Of a DNA stretch of 64,000 nucleotides, positions 1 to 8,905 are shown in pieces (position 1 is the stretch's first letter; every line of letters begins with the position of its first letter). This stretch comes from Flavobacterium pallidum (lineage in GTDB: Bacteria > Bacteroidota > Bacteroidia > Flavobacteriales > Flavobacteriaceae). The stretch is taken from NCBI RefSeq assembly GCF_003097535.1, contig NZ_CP029187.1, positions 1,922,001 through 1,986,000 on the forward strand. Reading direction: 5' to 3'. The notes beneath the pieces were generated by a model. That model saw nothing but the letters and a program-made list of their open reading frames with translations. It was not told the origin of the DNA and ran no database searches. The position numbers and the translations under genes were made by a program.

Positions 1-498
1 ACCAAAAATGAAGCTCAGTCCCAGCAACAGGCTCACCGGAGAAAAAAGCAGGATATAATTGCCGGAACTGAAAAAAACTAAATCTTCATTCCAAAGGCGT
101 TGGTAATTTTCTACGATAAAAATGGAAACGTAAACGAATGTGGCAAATATTATCGTAGTGAAGTTGAAGCCGAAAAAACCTTCAGCGAAGACGAGGTTTA
201 CTACAGCGAAAAGCACGAAGAAGGCGGTAAGCAACCTGGTTATTTTACGAAAACTCCCCAACTTGGACAATAACATCAGCCACAGCGTCAAATAAAGTAT
301 AAAACTGATGTTTGTTACTACAGCCGTATGGATGCCCCTTAAAATCAACACCGTATTGATTACTTCATTCCAGCATTCGATGGCCAGGATGAGCAGCACG
401 AGCCTATGAATACCATTCCGCCATCGCAAAACGGCCACACTGTGCAAAAATGTGGCCAGGACTATGGTTTTGATGATGTAGGGAATGAGGTGCTGCAT
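1..498 (-). CDS. Partial multi-pass membrane protein (C-terminus outside window)
   Basis: An open frame runs without a stop from an ATG at 498 to the window edge (166 codons). The translation begins MQHLIPYIIKTIVLA and contains about six hydrophobic stretches separated by very short loops, so it is an integral membrane protein. Its start lies 3 bases after the stop of the upstream lipoprotein gene, so the two are probably co-transcribed. Six-helix modules of this kind occur at the N-terminus of some Bacteroidota histidine kinases, but no kinase part is inside the window and I do not assign a function. Confidence 0.6.
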   Translation of the reverse strand, partial: MQHLIPYIIKTIVLATFLHSVAVLRWRNGIHRLVLLILAIECWNEVINTVLILRGIHTAVVTNISFILYLTLWLMLLSKLGSFRKITRLLTAFFVLFAVVNLVFAEGFFGFNFTTIIFATFVYVSIFIVENYQRLWNEDLVFFSSGNYILLFSPVSLLLGLSFIFG

Positions 499-501
499 GG
501 G

Positions 502-1227
502 TTATTGGGCTGTAGGATTGTCAGAGAAATTATAATACTCCAGGCGTCCGTTTTCCCTTTTGATACGGATGAGTATTTTCTCGACCTGCGGAAATTTTAC
601 TTTAAAGAAACCAATTTCAACAGGTGGATTTTCAACATCAGTCCTGGTAATACTGTGAAGGAAAGGAATAGAGTGCAGGTTTTCATCTACGCTAAACTCG
701 GACTCGGACTTAACTTTAACCCTTCCAAAATACGAAAAATAAAATCTGGCGTAGTTTTTATACATTTCAGTATCCAAGTCAAGTCCCTGATTTTGCAGCA
801 TGATTTTAAAATCGCCAATCGTTTTTGTCTTTACGGTGATGCTGCCCAGTTCCTGCCTTTGTATATCACTCAAAAAATGCATGCATGACAGGCTCATGTA
901 ATCTGGTGCCATGCATATATGTTCATCTATAGCTTTCCACCAGTCCGAAAATTCCCTGGATGTCATTTGTGGTAATTTTCCGAGGTCAATATAAATAGGA
1001 TTATGGCAATCAGACGGAAAATCAGGTATCGTATCGGGTGCATACCCTTGGTTTTGTTCAATCCATGTTTGGCTGACACCAGTCCTTTCTACTGCAATAA
1101 TTCCTGAAAGGTTGCATTGTATCATCTTTAGGATTTCAAGCTGTTTGTCAACCAAATCTATTGGTTTATCTCTTTTGCAGCCTACAATTACCAATAAAGC
1201 TAATACAGTTAATAATATTCTTCCCAT
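502..1227 (-). CDS. Putative lipoprotein, unknown function
   Basis: Predicted 241-residue protein starting MGRILLTVLALLVIVGCKRD, a typical signal peptide ending in a lipobox (VIVGC), so it should be lipidated and anchored in the envelope. The start was set at this methionine because ten extra upstream codons would spoil the signal peptide and read through an AT-rich leader. The mature part is polar, with no domain I recognise. It lies directly upstream of the partial membrane-protein gene, and the two may act together. Divergent from the secreted-protein gene at 1485. Confidence 0.65.
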   Translation of the reverse strand: MGRILLTVLALLVIVGCKRDKPIDLVDKQLEILKMIQCNLSGIIAVERTGVSQTWIEQNQGYAPDTIPDFPSDCHNPIYIDLGKLPQMTSREFSDWWKAIDEHICMAPDYMSLSCMHFLSDIQRQELGSITVKTKTIGDFKIMLQNQGLDLDTEMYKNYARFYFSYFGRVKVKSESEFSVDENLHSIPFLHSITRTDVENPPVEIGFFKVKFPQVEKILIRIKRENGRLEYYNFSDNPTAQ

Positions 1228-1390
1228 CACTAAAAAAATTAAGATTAATAACCACAAAGATTTCCAAACCTATCCAGAACCAAATAGGCAAAACCCTATG
1301 TTTTGGCGGTATTTTACCTATAAAGCCCATAGTAAAAATAGTCAGAAAAATAGTAACGTTTATACGTAAAACTACTGTTTTTTAAATCAT

Positions 1391-1426
1391 TAGGGAAAAA
1401 CCGCTTCCTAAATAGGGTTTTTCCTA
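1391..1426. promoter_or_regulatory. Imperfect hairpin / operator candidate
   Basis: TAGGGAAAAACC (1391-1402) pairs with GGTTTTTCCTA (1416-1426) with one bulged G, giving an 11-bp stem. It lies immediately upstream of the predicted -33 element of the gene at 1485, in the divergent intergenic region. It could be a regulator binding site or a structured element; no regulator is identified. Confidence 0.35.
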
Positions 1427-1457
1427 TTGGGCACCAGGATCTGCCCGTATACCTTTG
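1427..1457 (+). promoter_or_regulatory. Bacteroidota-type promoter for the gene at 1485
   Basis: TTG (1427-1429) followed after 20 bases by TACCTTTG (1450-1457), matching the Bacteroidota -33/-7 pattern TTG...TAnnTTTG. Transcription would start near 1463, giving a leader of roughly 20 bases before the ATG at 1485. Confidence 0.6.
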
Positions 1458-1484
1458 GTGCATAATCAATTAAATCAAAAACTT

Positions 1485-2237
1485 ATGAAGACAATTTTTA
1501 CAATGCTTGCCATCTTTTGCTTCGGAATCTATTATGCACAAACCGAAAATCCGGGACAAATGTTTGAATTGAAAGCTAACACCAACGCGACCTACCTCAA
1601 TCTTATGAAAGGGATTGGGCCTGATATGGTGACGGTGCCTGGTACCCACGTAATGGTTACCGAAAAGGTATTGTTTATCGTGCAAAGCGTGGATAAGGGA
1701 AATAATTGGGTGCGTTTCTATGCACGGCCTTATTCCGACGGTCCTGCACCTACATCAAACGCGTTTTATTACAACGACAAGCTGTTTGAAATGACCTATA
1801 CCGACTACAAGGCCAATGCAAAAGATGCCGCCTATCCTGACAGGATCAATTTCGGGATCATCACATTGCCTTTCAAGTACCGCCCGCAGAAGGGTGCTGG
1901 TTTCGATACTGAATTCAACCTTAACGCAGCATTCGGTTACCTCGTTACGCCAAAATACTTCAGGAAGACCAGGCTCTACATACAAGGGGGCGCTGGGATT
2001 GGCACTGTAGGGCTTGACAGTTCCAATTCAAAGGCAACAGACAGCCAGGACGTTTCAATAATTACAGGTTTTGCCGGGCTGATGGTGCAGTACAACGATG
2101 TACAGGCCGGAATTTATTTCGGAGCCGACAAGATTAACAACAACCAGAAATTTGACTGGGAGCACCAAGGCAACCTTTGGATGTCGCTTGGTGTCGGGTT
2201 TAAGATCTTCACGCTGTCTAAGTCGGATAAGAGTTAG
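1485..2237 (+). CDS. Secreted protein of unknown function, possible outer-membrane barrel
   Basis: Predicted 250-residue protein with an N-terminal signal peptide (MKTIFTMLAIFCFGIYYAQ). The C-terminal half has alternating hydrophobic/polar segments rich in Gly and aromatics (for example LYIQGGAGIGTVGL and LWMSLGVGFKIF), as in small outer-membrane beta-barrels. The start at 1485 is preferred over an upstream alternative because it gives a clean signal peptide and sits at a sensible distance from the promoter at 1427-1457. No named family recognised. Confidence 0.65.
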   Translation: MKTIFTMLAIFCFGIYYAQTENPGQMFELKANTNATYLNLMKGIGPDMVTVPGTHVMVTEKVLFIVQSVDKGNNWVRFYARPYSDGPAPTSNAFYYNDKLFEMTYTDYKANAKDAAYPDRINFGIITLPFKYRPQKGAGFDTEFNLNAAFGYLVTPKYFRKTRLYIQGGAGIGTVGLDSSNSKATDSQDVSIITGFAGLMVQYNDVQAGIYFGADKINNNQKFDWEHQGNLWMSLGVGFKIFTLSKSDKS

Positions 2238-2447
2238 TGTATTTTCAATCTGTCTATCAGGATTGTTTGTCAGCGGTATTTGTGAAACATGGATTTGCAA
2301 ATCTGCAATATCTGAACTTCAAAATCATTGATTCCTAGCAAACAAACACGTATTTATACGCATTTTATTTCGCCAAAATACCTTAAGTTTATACACAGGT
2401 AGTTTTTACGCTGCCGGTAAATAACCAAACCAATAAACCAGGATAAA

Positions 2448-2894
2448 ATGAAATTACCTTTACTACTGCTGGGCTTCCTGCTCTTGTTTTCCGTCGCCGG
2501 TGTTGCACAAGACACGATTACAAAACCCGTCACCGACAGCATAACGTCAAACAATCCCTTACCCGAAGAGGAACCTGAAACCCCCAAAGTTTCTACACAG
2601 GGTGCCCGCTTCCCGATGAGCGACAATGCATTCAACCTGTCGCTGTGCATACTTGGTTTTGGGGTACTGCTGATCATTGGCGAAATTATATTGGTATACC
2701 GGCTTTCGATTTCGCCGCAGGACACCATCAAGTTCATCGTCGTAACGGTCATTGTGATCGGGTCGCTGTACCTGATTACCGCTGGCTATACCAATGACCA
2801 GATTGCACCGGCAATGGGATTGCTGGGTACCATAGCGGGATACCTGCTCGGCAAGATGGGACCGGAGAGCAATGCCAACAAATCCAATTCTTAA
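2448..2894 (+). CDS. Small membrane protein with signal peptide
   Basis: 148 residues: an N-terminal signal peptide (MKLPLLLLGFLLLFSVAGVAQ), a polar Thr/Pro/Glu-rich linker to about residue 60, then three hydrophobic segments (around LSLCILGFGVLLIIGEIIL, IKFIVVTVIVIGSLYLI and MGLLGTIAGYLLGKMG). It is probably an inner-membrane protein with a periplasmic N-terminal tail. The next gene starts 4 bases after its stop, so the two form a short operon. Function unknown. Confidence 0.65.
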   Translation: MKLPLLLLGFLLLFSVAGVAQDTITKPVTDSITSNNPLPEEEPETPKVSTQGARFPMSDNAFNLSLCILGFGVLLIIGEIILVYRLSISPQDTIKFIVVTVIVIGSLYLITAGYTNDQIAPAMGLLGTIAGYLLGKMGPESNANKSNS

Positions 2895-2898
2895 GCAT

Positions 2899-3585
2899 AT
2901 GAAAAAAATATACCTGCTGTTTGCCTTACTGGCAGGCACCGCCATATTTGCATTTTCGCCTGCAGCAACTCCCGCGACAGTTTCAAGGATGGTAAATCCG
3001 GTGAAGGACACGCTCTGTGAGATACAGCTTAATGTCACCGTACGCGATGCCAGCCTCGGCAATCCGGTTCCGGGTGCAAACCTCATCCTTAAGGATGCCA
3101 GCGAAAATGTGCTCGAAACGAAAATAGCCGATGCCGACGGCCGTGCCAGTTTTACGGTAGCCTGTAGCCGTGATTATACTGTTGGGGCTTACGGCGATGG
3201 TTTTAACGGTAACAGTGTCCTGCTGTCCGTTCCGCCGGATTCCAAATCGCCTGTGCTGCTCGATATCCCGTTACAGGCTATAGGCGAAATGATCAAGAGC
3301 TCGGGCGGCCACCTGCTCGATTTCAAGGTAAGGGTATTCAACCCCAAAAAGACACCCCTGAACATCCGTTTCGGGCCTGACAGCAAAAATATGCAAACTA
3401 TTGCAATTGCAGGAGGCGCTGTCTGGGAAAGCCCGGCCTTCCCCACAGACCAGAAGTTGCAGTTGTGGGTCACTACAAATAAAGTAGTCAAAAAATATGT
3501 TACACTGCCCGGTAAGGCATACCAGTTGGTGTACGACAAGGTGAAGAAGGTGTATGGGATTGAGGAAGTGGTGGTGGAGGAGTGA
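2899..3585 (+). CDS. Secreted protein with carboxypeptidase-regulatory-like (Ig-like) domain
   Basis: Predicted 228 residues starting MKKIYLLFALLAGTAIFAFS, a signal peptide. Residues ~40-110 (QLNVTVRDASLGNPVPGANL...ADADGRASFTV) have the pattern of the carboxypeptidase-regulatory-like beta-sandwich common in Bacteroidota surface proteins. The C-terminal part is a second beta-rich region. The start at 2899 gives the signal peptide and follows the upstream stop closely. It converges on hsdR with only 12 bases between the stops. Role unknown. Confidence 0.65.
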   Translation: MKKIYLLFALLAGTAIFAFSPAATPATVSRMVNPVKDTLCEIQLNVTVRDASLGNPVPGANLILKDASENVLETKIADADGRASFTVACSRDYTVGAYGDGFNGNSVLLSVPPDSKSPVLLDIPLQAIGEMIKSSGGHLLDFKVRVFNPKKTPLNIRFGPDSKNMQTIAIAGGAVWESPAFPTDQKLQLWVTTNKVVKKYVTLPGKAYQLVYDKVKKVYGIEEVVVEE

Positions 3586-3597
3586 GTTTTTGAGTTC

Positions 3598-6500
3598 TTA
3601 GAGAAAACTTCCTGACTTACTATAGACACTATTCATTCCACCAGGGTAACTACTATAGATGTGTTGATACACATTAATCGTTTTCTCACCTACATCTGTA
3701 TCCGAATAACTGTTTTGTGGAAGCCATTGCAATGAATCAAAGATTATAGTTTTCACTTGAGCCATCAGTTGCCTGCTTTCTCGCCAACGCTCAATCCTTA
3801 ATTTTTCAGCTTTAAGTTTTATAATTAAGTCCATAGAAACCTTTTTTACTTCCTTAATTTCTTTTACTGAAAGTTCCTTGCCGGACATTAGTAAATCAAA
3901 TATTGCTAAGGATTCCTGATCCAGTTCTTCCCGGAATGCCCTGGCTTCCTCAAATGTCAGATCTTGTATAAATTTGGTAAGGTTACCAAAAGCAGACATC
4001 GTGTCTTCAAGGCTCTTCCCTTTATTATATTCCTTAATGATTTCCTGATATCGATCATAAAATTCCAACCGCAATGGGTTTTCCTTAAGCATTTGCTCAA
4101 GCTTCATCTCAACGGCTTCCTGAAGGTCATACAATAACTTATTTTTCCTTTGGGTCTTTGCAAATGCAGCTTTCAGTTTATCAAAATCTAGCTTTGATAA
4201 ATCTATATAAATCCCATCAGGCTCACTAGTTAGATCAGGTTCAATAAACACACTTTCATTTACAATCTGCTGCAACTCCATGATAATTGATGTCACATCT
4301 GCCGATTTCACTTTTTGATTCAATTGCTGATAGACGGCTTCAATTGCATTAAATTCTCTTACAAACGCCTTAACCTGTTTCTCCGGATACAATGCATGAT
4401 ACTTACGAAATACATCCCTCGCCATCACTTCAAACTTTGTTCGAGTGGTTCCATTGAGGCATACACAGTCAATAGCCTCCCTGATATTGGCTATTTTTTC
4501 CATTGGCTTAGCATCTTCACTGCTCAGGTCAGCCAACTGAAAACCCAGTTCGCTTAAGTAACCTTTAGTCTGCCTGATAGATTCTTTTAGCTCGATCGTG
4601 AGGCTTTCCAGTAATTCAAATGGTCGGTCTGTTCCTGATGCCGCTCCAGTACCGTTACCCGATCCTCCTCCTTCTCCGTAAACCGAGTAAGCTTTTTCCA
4701 GTTGCTTATATACATTACCATAATCTACTATCAGTCCATTTTCCTTTTCATCATCATAAACCCTGTTAGCCCTGGCTATGGTTTGCATCAAGGTATGTCC
4801 TTTGATGGGTTTGTCAAGATAAACAGTTGAAATGCAAGGCGCATCAAATCCAGTAATCCACATAGCGCAAACAATCGCCAGACGGAACGGATTCTCTTCA
4901 TCCTTAAACTCTTTTTCTAAATTACGTTCCACAATCTTCTTCCTGTGAACCGCAATATCAAGGTTCATTTTGCGGAATTTTTCTACCTCATTCTGCTCTG
5001 AACTGACAATAACGCAAACTTCAGTCTCTTCAACCTTTTTAAGTTTACGTTTTATATCCTGTTGTTCTTCAATGTCTGCCGCTTTTTCTATCCGCTTCTT
5101 CAATTCAGAGATATATTCCGGCCAATACTTCATAAACAGTTCATACATTCTTACTGCCGTCGGTTTGTCCAATGCGACCAACATTGCCTTTCCCTGATAG
5201 CCTCGCTCGTTAAAATGCCACACCAGATCCTTTGCAATAGCATCGAGGCGTGGCTCCGCAGTAAGTATTACATAATCTTTTTGAAACAGGTAAGACAATT
5301 TGCGTTTTTGGTCATCGTCAATCTCCTCGTTTTCGAGAACTTCAGCCATACGCTCATCCAATTCCGGATTTGCAATACCCAGCTTTTCGCCCTTATTGAG
5401 ATAGCGCAGGGGTAGGGTGGCACCATCTTCAATGGCACGTTTAAAATCATATACCGATACATACTCCCCGAAAATATTCTTTGTCAGTTCCTCTTCATCT
5501 TTAATGATAGGAGTACCAGTAAAACCAAGGTACGAAGCGTTCGGTATGGCATGAAATCTCATATTCCGTGCAAACGTACCAGCCTGTGTACGGTGTGCCT
5601 CATCAGAGATCACAATAATATTCCTGCGTTCTGTAATCAAAGGAAACTCTGTTTCAACCTTCGGGTCAATCGAAAATTTATGGATTAACGAAAACACATA
5701 ACGATGGTTTTGTTTAAGTAATTCACGTAGGTTATCCCGACTTTTAGCAATAACCTCCTTACTCGTGGTCGCACCAACACCGGTAAAAGTATCATACAGC
5801 TGACGTTCCAGTTCACTCCGGTCTACTACAATCAGGAAAGTGTACGACCCGCCAAACTTCCTGTGTATCTTCTGGCATACAAAAACCATGGAATATGATT
5901 TCCCGCTACCCTGTGTGTGCCAGAACACACCAAGTTTGCCCTGTAATTCCTCAATGGTAGCCGCCTTGTCTATAACCTTATTAACCCCAATAAACTGGTG
6001 GTTCTTCGCCATAATCTTCACCACATCACCGCCGCTATCGTCAAACAAAAGGAAATTCTCGAAGATGTCCATCAGGTTTTGTTTGGAACAGGTGCCCCGC
6101 AGCATAGTATCCAGACTGACAATACCTTCCTCCTCCTCAGTAATACGTTTCCAATCCAGAAAGTATTTATATGGACTTGTTATCGTACCTACTTTCGCAT
6201 CAGTACCATTGCTGAGCAATATAAAAGCATTGCAATGAAAAACATGTGGTATCGCATCCTTATAGTCAGTAATATTATCGGTAAAGGCATTCCGTAAATC
6301 AGTATGATGCGCTTTTAATTCAAAAAACAGCAATGGAATCCCATTTACAAACCCAACAATATCCGGCCTGCGATTGTACAACTCCCCAACGACTTCAAAC
6401 TGTCTGACAGCAACAAAATCATTATTGCTGTAATCTTCAAAATCAAATACTTTTAATCTTTTCTTTTCGAGTTCTCCCTGAGCATTTGTAAAAGTAACCG

Positions 6501-6807
6501 GAACACCATCTTTCAGCAGCTCGCTCTTTTCCTTATTAATACGTGCCAAAGTCTTGTCGGCATTTTTTTGCTCTATCTGCTCAATAGCTTGTTGATAGGC
6601 GGAATCAGGCAAATCTTTATTATACCTTCTTAAAGCAGCCAATAAATTCCTGCGTAAAACGACCTCCGACTTGTTCTCACGTCCCAGCAAACCACTCTGT
6701 CCGAAAGTTTCTTTCTTCCAGGCTGTGATAACTGTCCAACCCAGTTCTTCGAGAACGTGTTGGGTGGCGGTTTCTATGAGGCCGTCTTCGGAGTATTCGT
6801 AGCTCAT
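3598..6807 (-). CDS. hsdR: Type I restriction enzyme, restriction/translocation subunit HsdR
   Basis: 1069-residue motor and nuclease subunit of a type I restriction enzyme; it cleaves DNA lacking the methylation set by HsdM/HsdS after ATP-driven translocation. Visible parts: an N-terminal PD-(D/E)xK nuclease core with D149 and E164-L-K166 (RPDIVGF...FFELKA), Walker A GSGKS at 300-304, a DEAH box at 402-405, and helicase domain 2 around GFDAPCIST and QTIARANR. Length is normal for HsdR. It is the last gene of the operon, starting 1 base after the stop of the DUF262 gene. No frameshift or missing core motif seen. Confidence 0.95.
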   Translation of the reverse strand: MSYEYSEDGLIETATQHVLEELGWTVITAWKKETFGQSGLLGRENKSEVVLRRNLLAALRRYNKDLPDSAYQQAIEQIEQKNADKTLARINKEKSELLKDGVPVTFTNAQGELEKKRLKVFDFEDYSNNDFVAVRQFEVVGELYNRRPDIVGFVNGIPLLFFELKAHHTDLRNAFTDNITDYKDAIPHVFHCNAFILLSNGTDAKVGTITSPYKYFLDWKRITEEEEGIVSLDTMLRGTCSKQNLMDIFENFLLFDDSGGDVVKIMAKNHQFIGVNKVIDKAATIEELQGKLGVFWHTQGSGKSYSMVFVCQKIHRKFGGSYTFLIVVDRSELERQLYDTFTGVGATTSKEVIAKSRDNLRELLKQNHRYVFSLIHKFSIDPKVETEFPLITERRNIIVISDEAHRTQAGTFARNMRFHAIPNASYLGFTGTPIIKDEEELTKNIFGEYVSVYDFKRAIEDGATLPLRYLNKGEKLGIANPELDERMAEVLENEEIDDDQKRKLSYLFQKDYVILTAEPRLDAIAKDLVWHFNERGYQGKAMLVALDKPTAVRMYELFMKYWPEYISELKKRIEKAADIEEQQDIKRKLKKVEETEVCVIVSSEQNEVEKFRKMNLDIAVHRKKIVERNLEKEFKDEENPFRLAIVCAMWITGFDAPCISTVYLDKPIKGHTLMQTIARANRVYDDEKENGLIVDYGNVYKQLEKAYSVYGEGGGSGNGTGAASGTDRPFELLESLTIELKESIRQTKGYLSELGFQLADLSSEDAKPMEKIANIREAIDCVCLNGTTRTKFEVMARDVFRKYHALYPEKQVKAFVREFNAIEAVYQQLNQKVKSADVTSIIMELQQIVNESVFIEPDLTSEPDGIYIDLSKLDFDKLKAAFAKTQRKNKLLYDLQEAVEMKLEQMLKENPLRLEFYDRYQEIIKEYNKGKSLEDTMSAFGNLTKFIQDLTFEEARAFREELDQESLAIFDLLMSGKELSVKEIKEVKKVSMDLIIKLKAEKLRIERWRESRQLMAQVKTIIFDSLQWLPQNSYSDTDVGEKTINVYQHIYSSYPGGMNSVYSKSGSFL

Positions 6808-6808
6808 G

Positions 6809-8905
6809 TTAAGTTGCTTTAACTAGTTTGGATAACAAGTTAGGATTTCCGCCGTTTAGATTACCTTTTGTATTAAATATTTTTTTTGACTTTTTAAAAT
6901 ATTTGTCCTTGCGGTGACCATTTATCTTATGTAACGCATTATAATTATCTCCAGAAATTGAAATATAAAATCCCTCATCCCACATTTTTTCCGCGTCTAT
7001 ATTTTTAACATACCAGACAAGCTGATAATGCAAATCTTCAGAATCTTCCTCATACTCGATTGTAATCTGATCTAAACGATTTTGATAAAATTTCTCGATA
7101 GTTAAACCTCCCATCAAGAATTCCTTAAAAAATATTTTAAAAACATTATCTCGAATTGTTCTGCGCCAATTATTAAATCTGTAGTTGTAATAATAATTTG
7201 GAGTGACCTTTTGCCAAAACGGCCCATAACTTATTAATAAATTAATTGCCTTTTTTTCGTTGAATTTAACGAATTCAAAATAACTCTGCTTTATCAAAGA
7301 CAAATTTTCTATAGCCAAGGAGCGTGTATAATCAATAAGGTGACTACTATTAATACTGTTCATATCACTTCCGTCAAGGTTATATCTATGGTCTTCTAAC
7401 TCCCAAATGATTTGTTCCATCTCGCGAATAACCTGTGAGTTCGAATTTAACAACGCTCTGTGCTTAAGATTTTCTTCTTCACGTTCCCGTCCGAATTCAA
7501 ATTGCCATACACCGTCGTGTAACAATCCTTCAACATCCTTTTTGATTTGAACTACACTTCTTACATTGTTATTAAAGCGCAAATAGTAAATTCGGAGCAT
7601 TCTGAAAATTTCATCTGTAAAACTTTCATTAATTTTCTCATCAGACAGATACAATAATAATGACCAGATAAACACCATTCTCCTTTGTTCCGTCGTTCTG
7701 TTAGCATCATTGAAATCCGCAAACCAATTGGTTTTGGAATTCAAAATTATCCAAATTTCTCCGATTGCCTTTTGCAACCAATCTATATTGCTGTAATGAC
7801 TTTTAAAAGTTTTAGCTAAAGTCTTAAGTTTTACAAATCCATCGTAATACTTCTCTATTTTTTCTAAGCTTAAACTATTGGAAATAAACCGAATAGATAT
7901 TTTATTATTTAAATAATCTAAGTGTGAAACGAATCTGGACTTGTCGTCTGCTAAATAATTTTCTAAGCCTGCAATGCACATTAAAAAACTATCAAATCCT
8001 CTATCCGCATTTGAATTATTACCTTTTTTTTTCCAAAATAAATCCTGCCAAATTTCCCATTTTCTTCCCCACGTTATTACCGTTGTTTTATCTTCAATTT
8101 CTTCAAAAAGAAGGGCGCGAATATTTTCATTATCACTAATTGCTTTTCCCCTTGAATTCATAGTAATGTAAAGTTCCTCACCTTGGGATGTTGCGTTAGT
8201 ATTAAAGTGCCAAAACCTAACACGATTTAATATAAAATCATAGTCCGCTTCATCCATACTAAAACACAATCTATTGATGGTCTGAAAGCCTTCATTGATA
8301 GATTTTATTGTAGTGTCGTTTTTATAATTCTCTAAATACCAGGTTTTTTTAGATAATGAGTTTAGGTCATCGATAGTATTTGAATTATTAATAAGATCTA
8401 ACATAAAATCCTGAGTCAGATTTCTCACCCTATAATTAAACGCCAGGCTTTTTCGGCTTTTATCAAATCTAATATCTTTAAGGAATAAATCCTTTTTCTT
8501 TAATTTTATCGAGAGATAAAAACAAAGTAAAAAAAGCGAAGTAAATCGCTGTTGTCCATCAATTAAAAATAAATCGGCTATCTCATCATTATTAATGTAG
8601 TTGGGCCTATATGTATAAAGAAATCCAATGTCCATTGCTTTTTCTGCATGAAACTCATCTTTAATTTTTTGAATTTCAGCTAAGCCATCACTGCCTTTTT
8701 CTTCAAAGATTGATTTGATTTTATTATCTAATGCCTCCTTTTTTAAACCCTCATGTTTTTTTGAATCTTTGAGTCCAATAATTATGTCTTGAAGGAATTC
8801 TTCTAATATTTGGTTACTTATCAATCCCCAAACATATTCACGTTGTATTTCAGGAACGATTAAATTCTTTTTTTTAATAATGTCTTTTATACTTAATTGC
8901 TCCAT
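6809..8905 (-). CDS. DUF262 (ParB-like/GmrS-type) protein embedded in the hsd operon
   Basis: 698 residues. The N-terminal DUF262 domain is recognisable by VPEIQREYVWG (17-27) and IDGQQRFTSLF (115-125), the DGQQR motif that in GmrS and SspE proteins belongs to the nucleotide-hydrolysing ParB-like fold. I do not see the D-x-E-H-I-F-P motif of a DUF1524 nuclease, unlike the neighbouring paralogue. The ATG overlaps the stop of that paralogue by one base (TAATG) and hsdR follows after 1 base, so all are co-transcribed. The gene is clearly more AT-rich than hsdR and hsdM, which suggests separate acquisition. Likely an accessory anti-phage factor (inference). Confidence 0.85.
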   Translation of the reverse strand: MEQLSIKDIIKKKNLIVPEIQREYVWGLISNQILEEFLQDIIIGLKDSKKHEGLKKEALDNKIKSIFEEKGSDGLAEIQKIKDEFHAEKAMDIGFLYTYRPNYINNDEIADLFLIDGQQRFTSLFLLCFYLSIKLKKKDLFLKDIRFDKSRKSLAFNYRVRNLTQDFMLDLINNSNTIDDLNSLSKKTWYLENYKNDTTIKSINEGFQTINRLCFSMDEADYDFILNRVRFWHFNTNATSQGEELYITMNSRGKAISDNENIRALLFEEIEDKTTVITWGRKWEIWQDLFWKKKGNNSNADRGFDSFLMCIAGLENYLADDKSRFVSHLDYLNNKISIRFISNSLSLEKIEKYYDGFVKLKTLAKTFKSHYSNIDWLQKAIGEIWIILNSKTNWFADFNDANRTTEQRRMVFIWSLLLYLSDEKINESFTDEIFRMLRIYYLRFNNNVRSVVQIKKDVEGLLHDGVWQFEFGREREEENLKHRALLNSNSQVIREMEQIIWELEDHRYNLDGSDMNSINSSHLIDYTRSLAIENLSLIKQSYFEFVKFNEKKAINLLISYGPFWQKVTPNYYYNYRFNNWRRTIRDNVFKIFFKEFLMGGLTIEKFYQNRLDQITIEYEEDSEDLHYQLVWYVKNIDAEKMWDEGFYISISGDNYNALHKINGHRKDKYFKKSKKIFNTKGNLNGGNPNLLSKLVKAT

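Noticed and set aside
406-888. 160-codon open frame on the plus strand
   Set aside because: It lies antisense to the lipoprotein gene and the partial membrane-protein gene, which have a signal peptide/membrane helices and continuous coding; the plus frame has no recognisable features.
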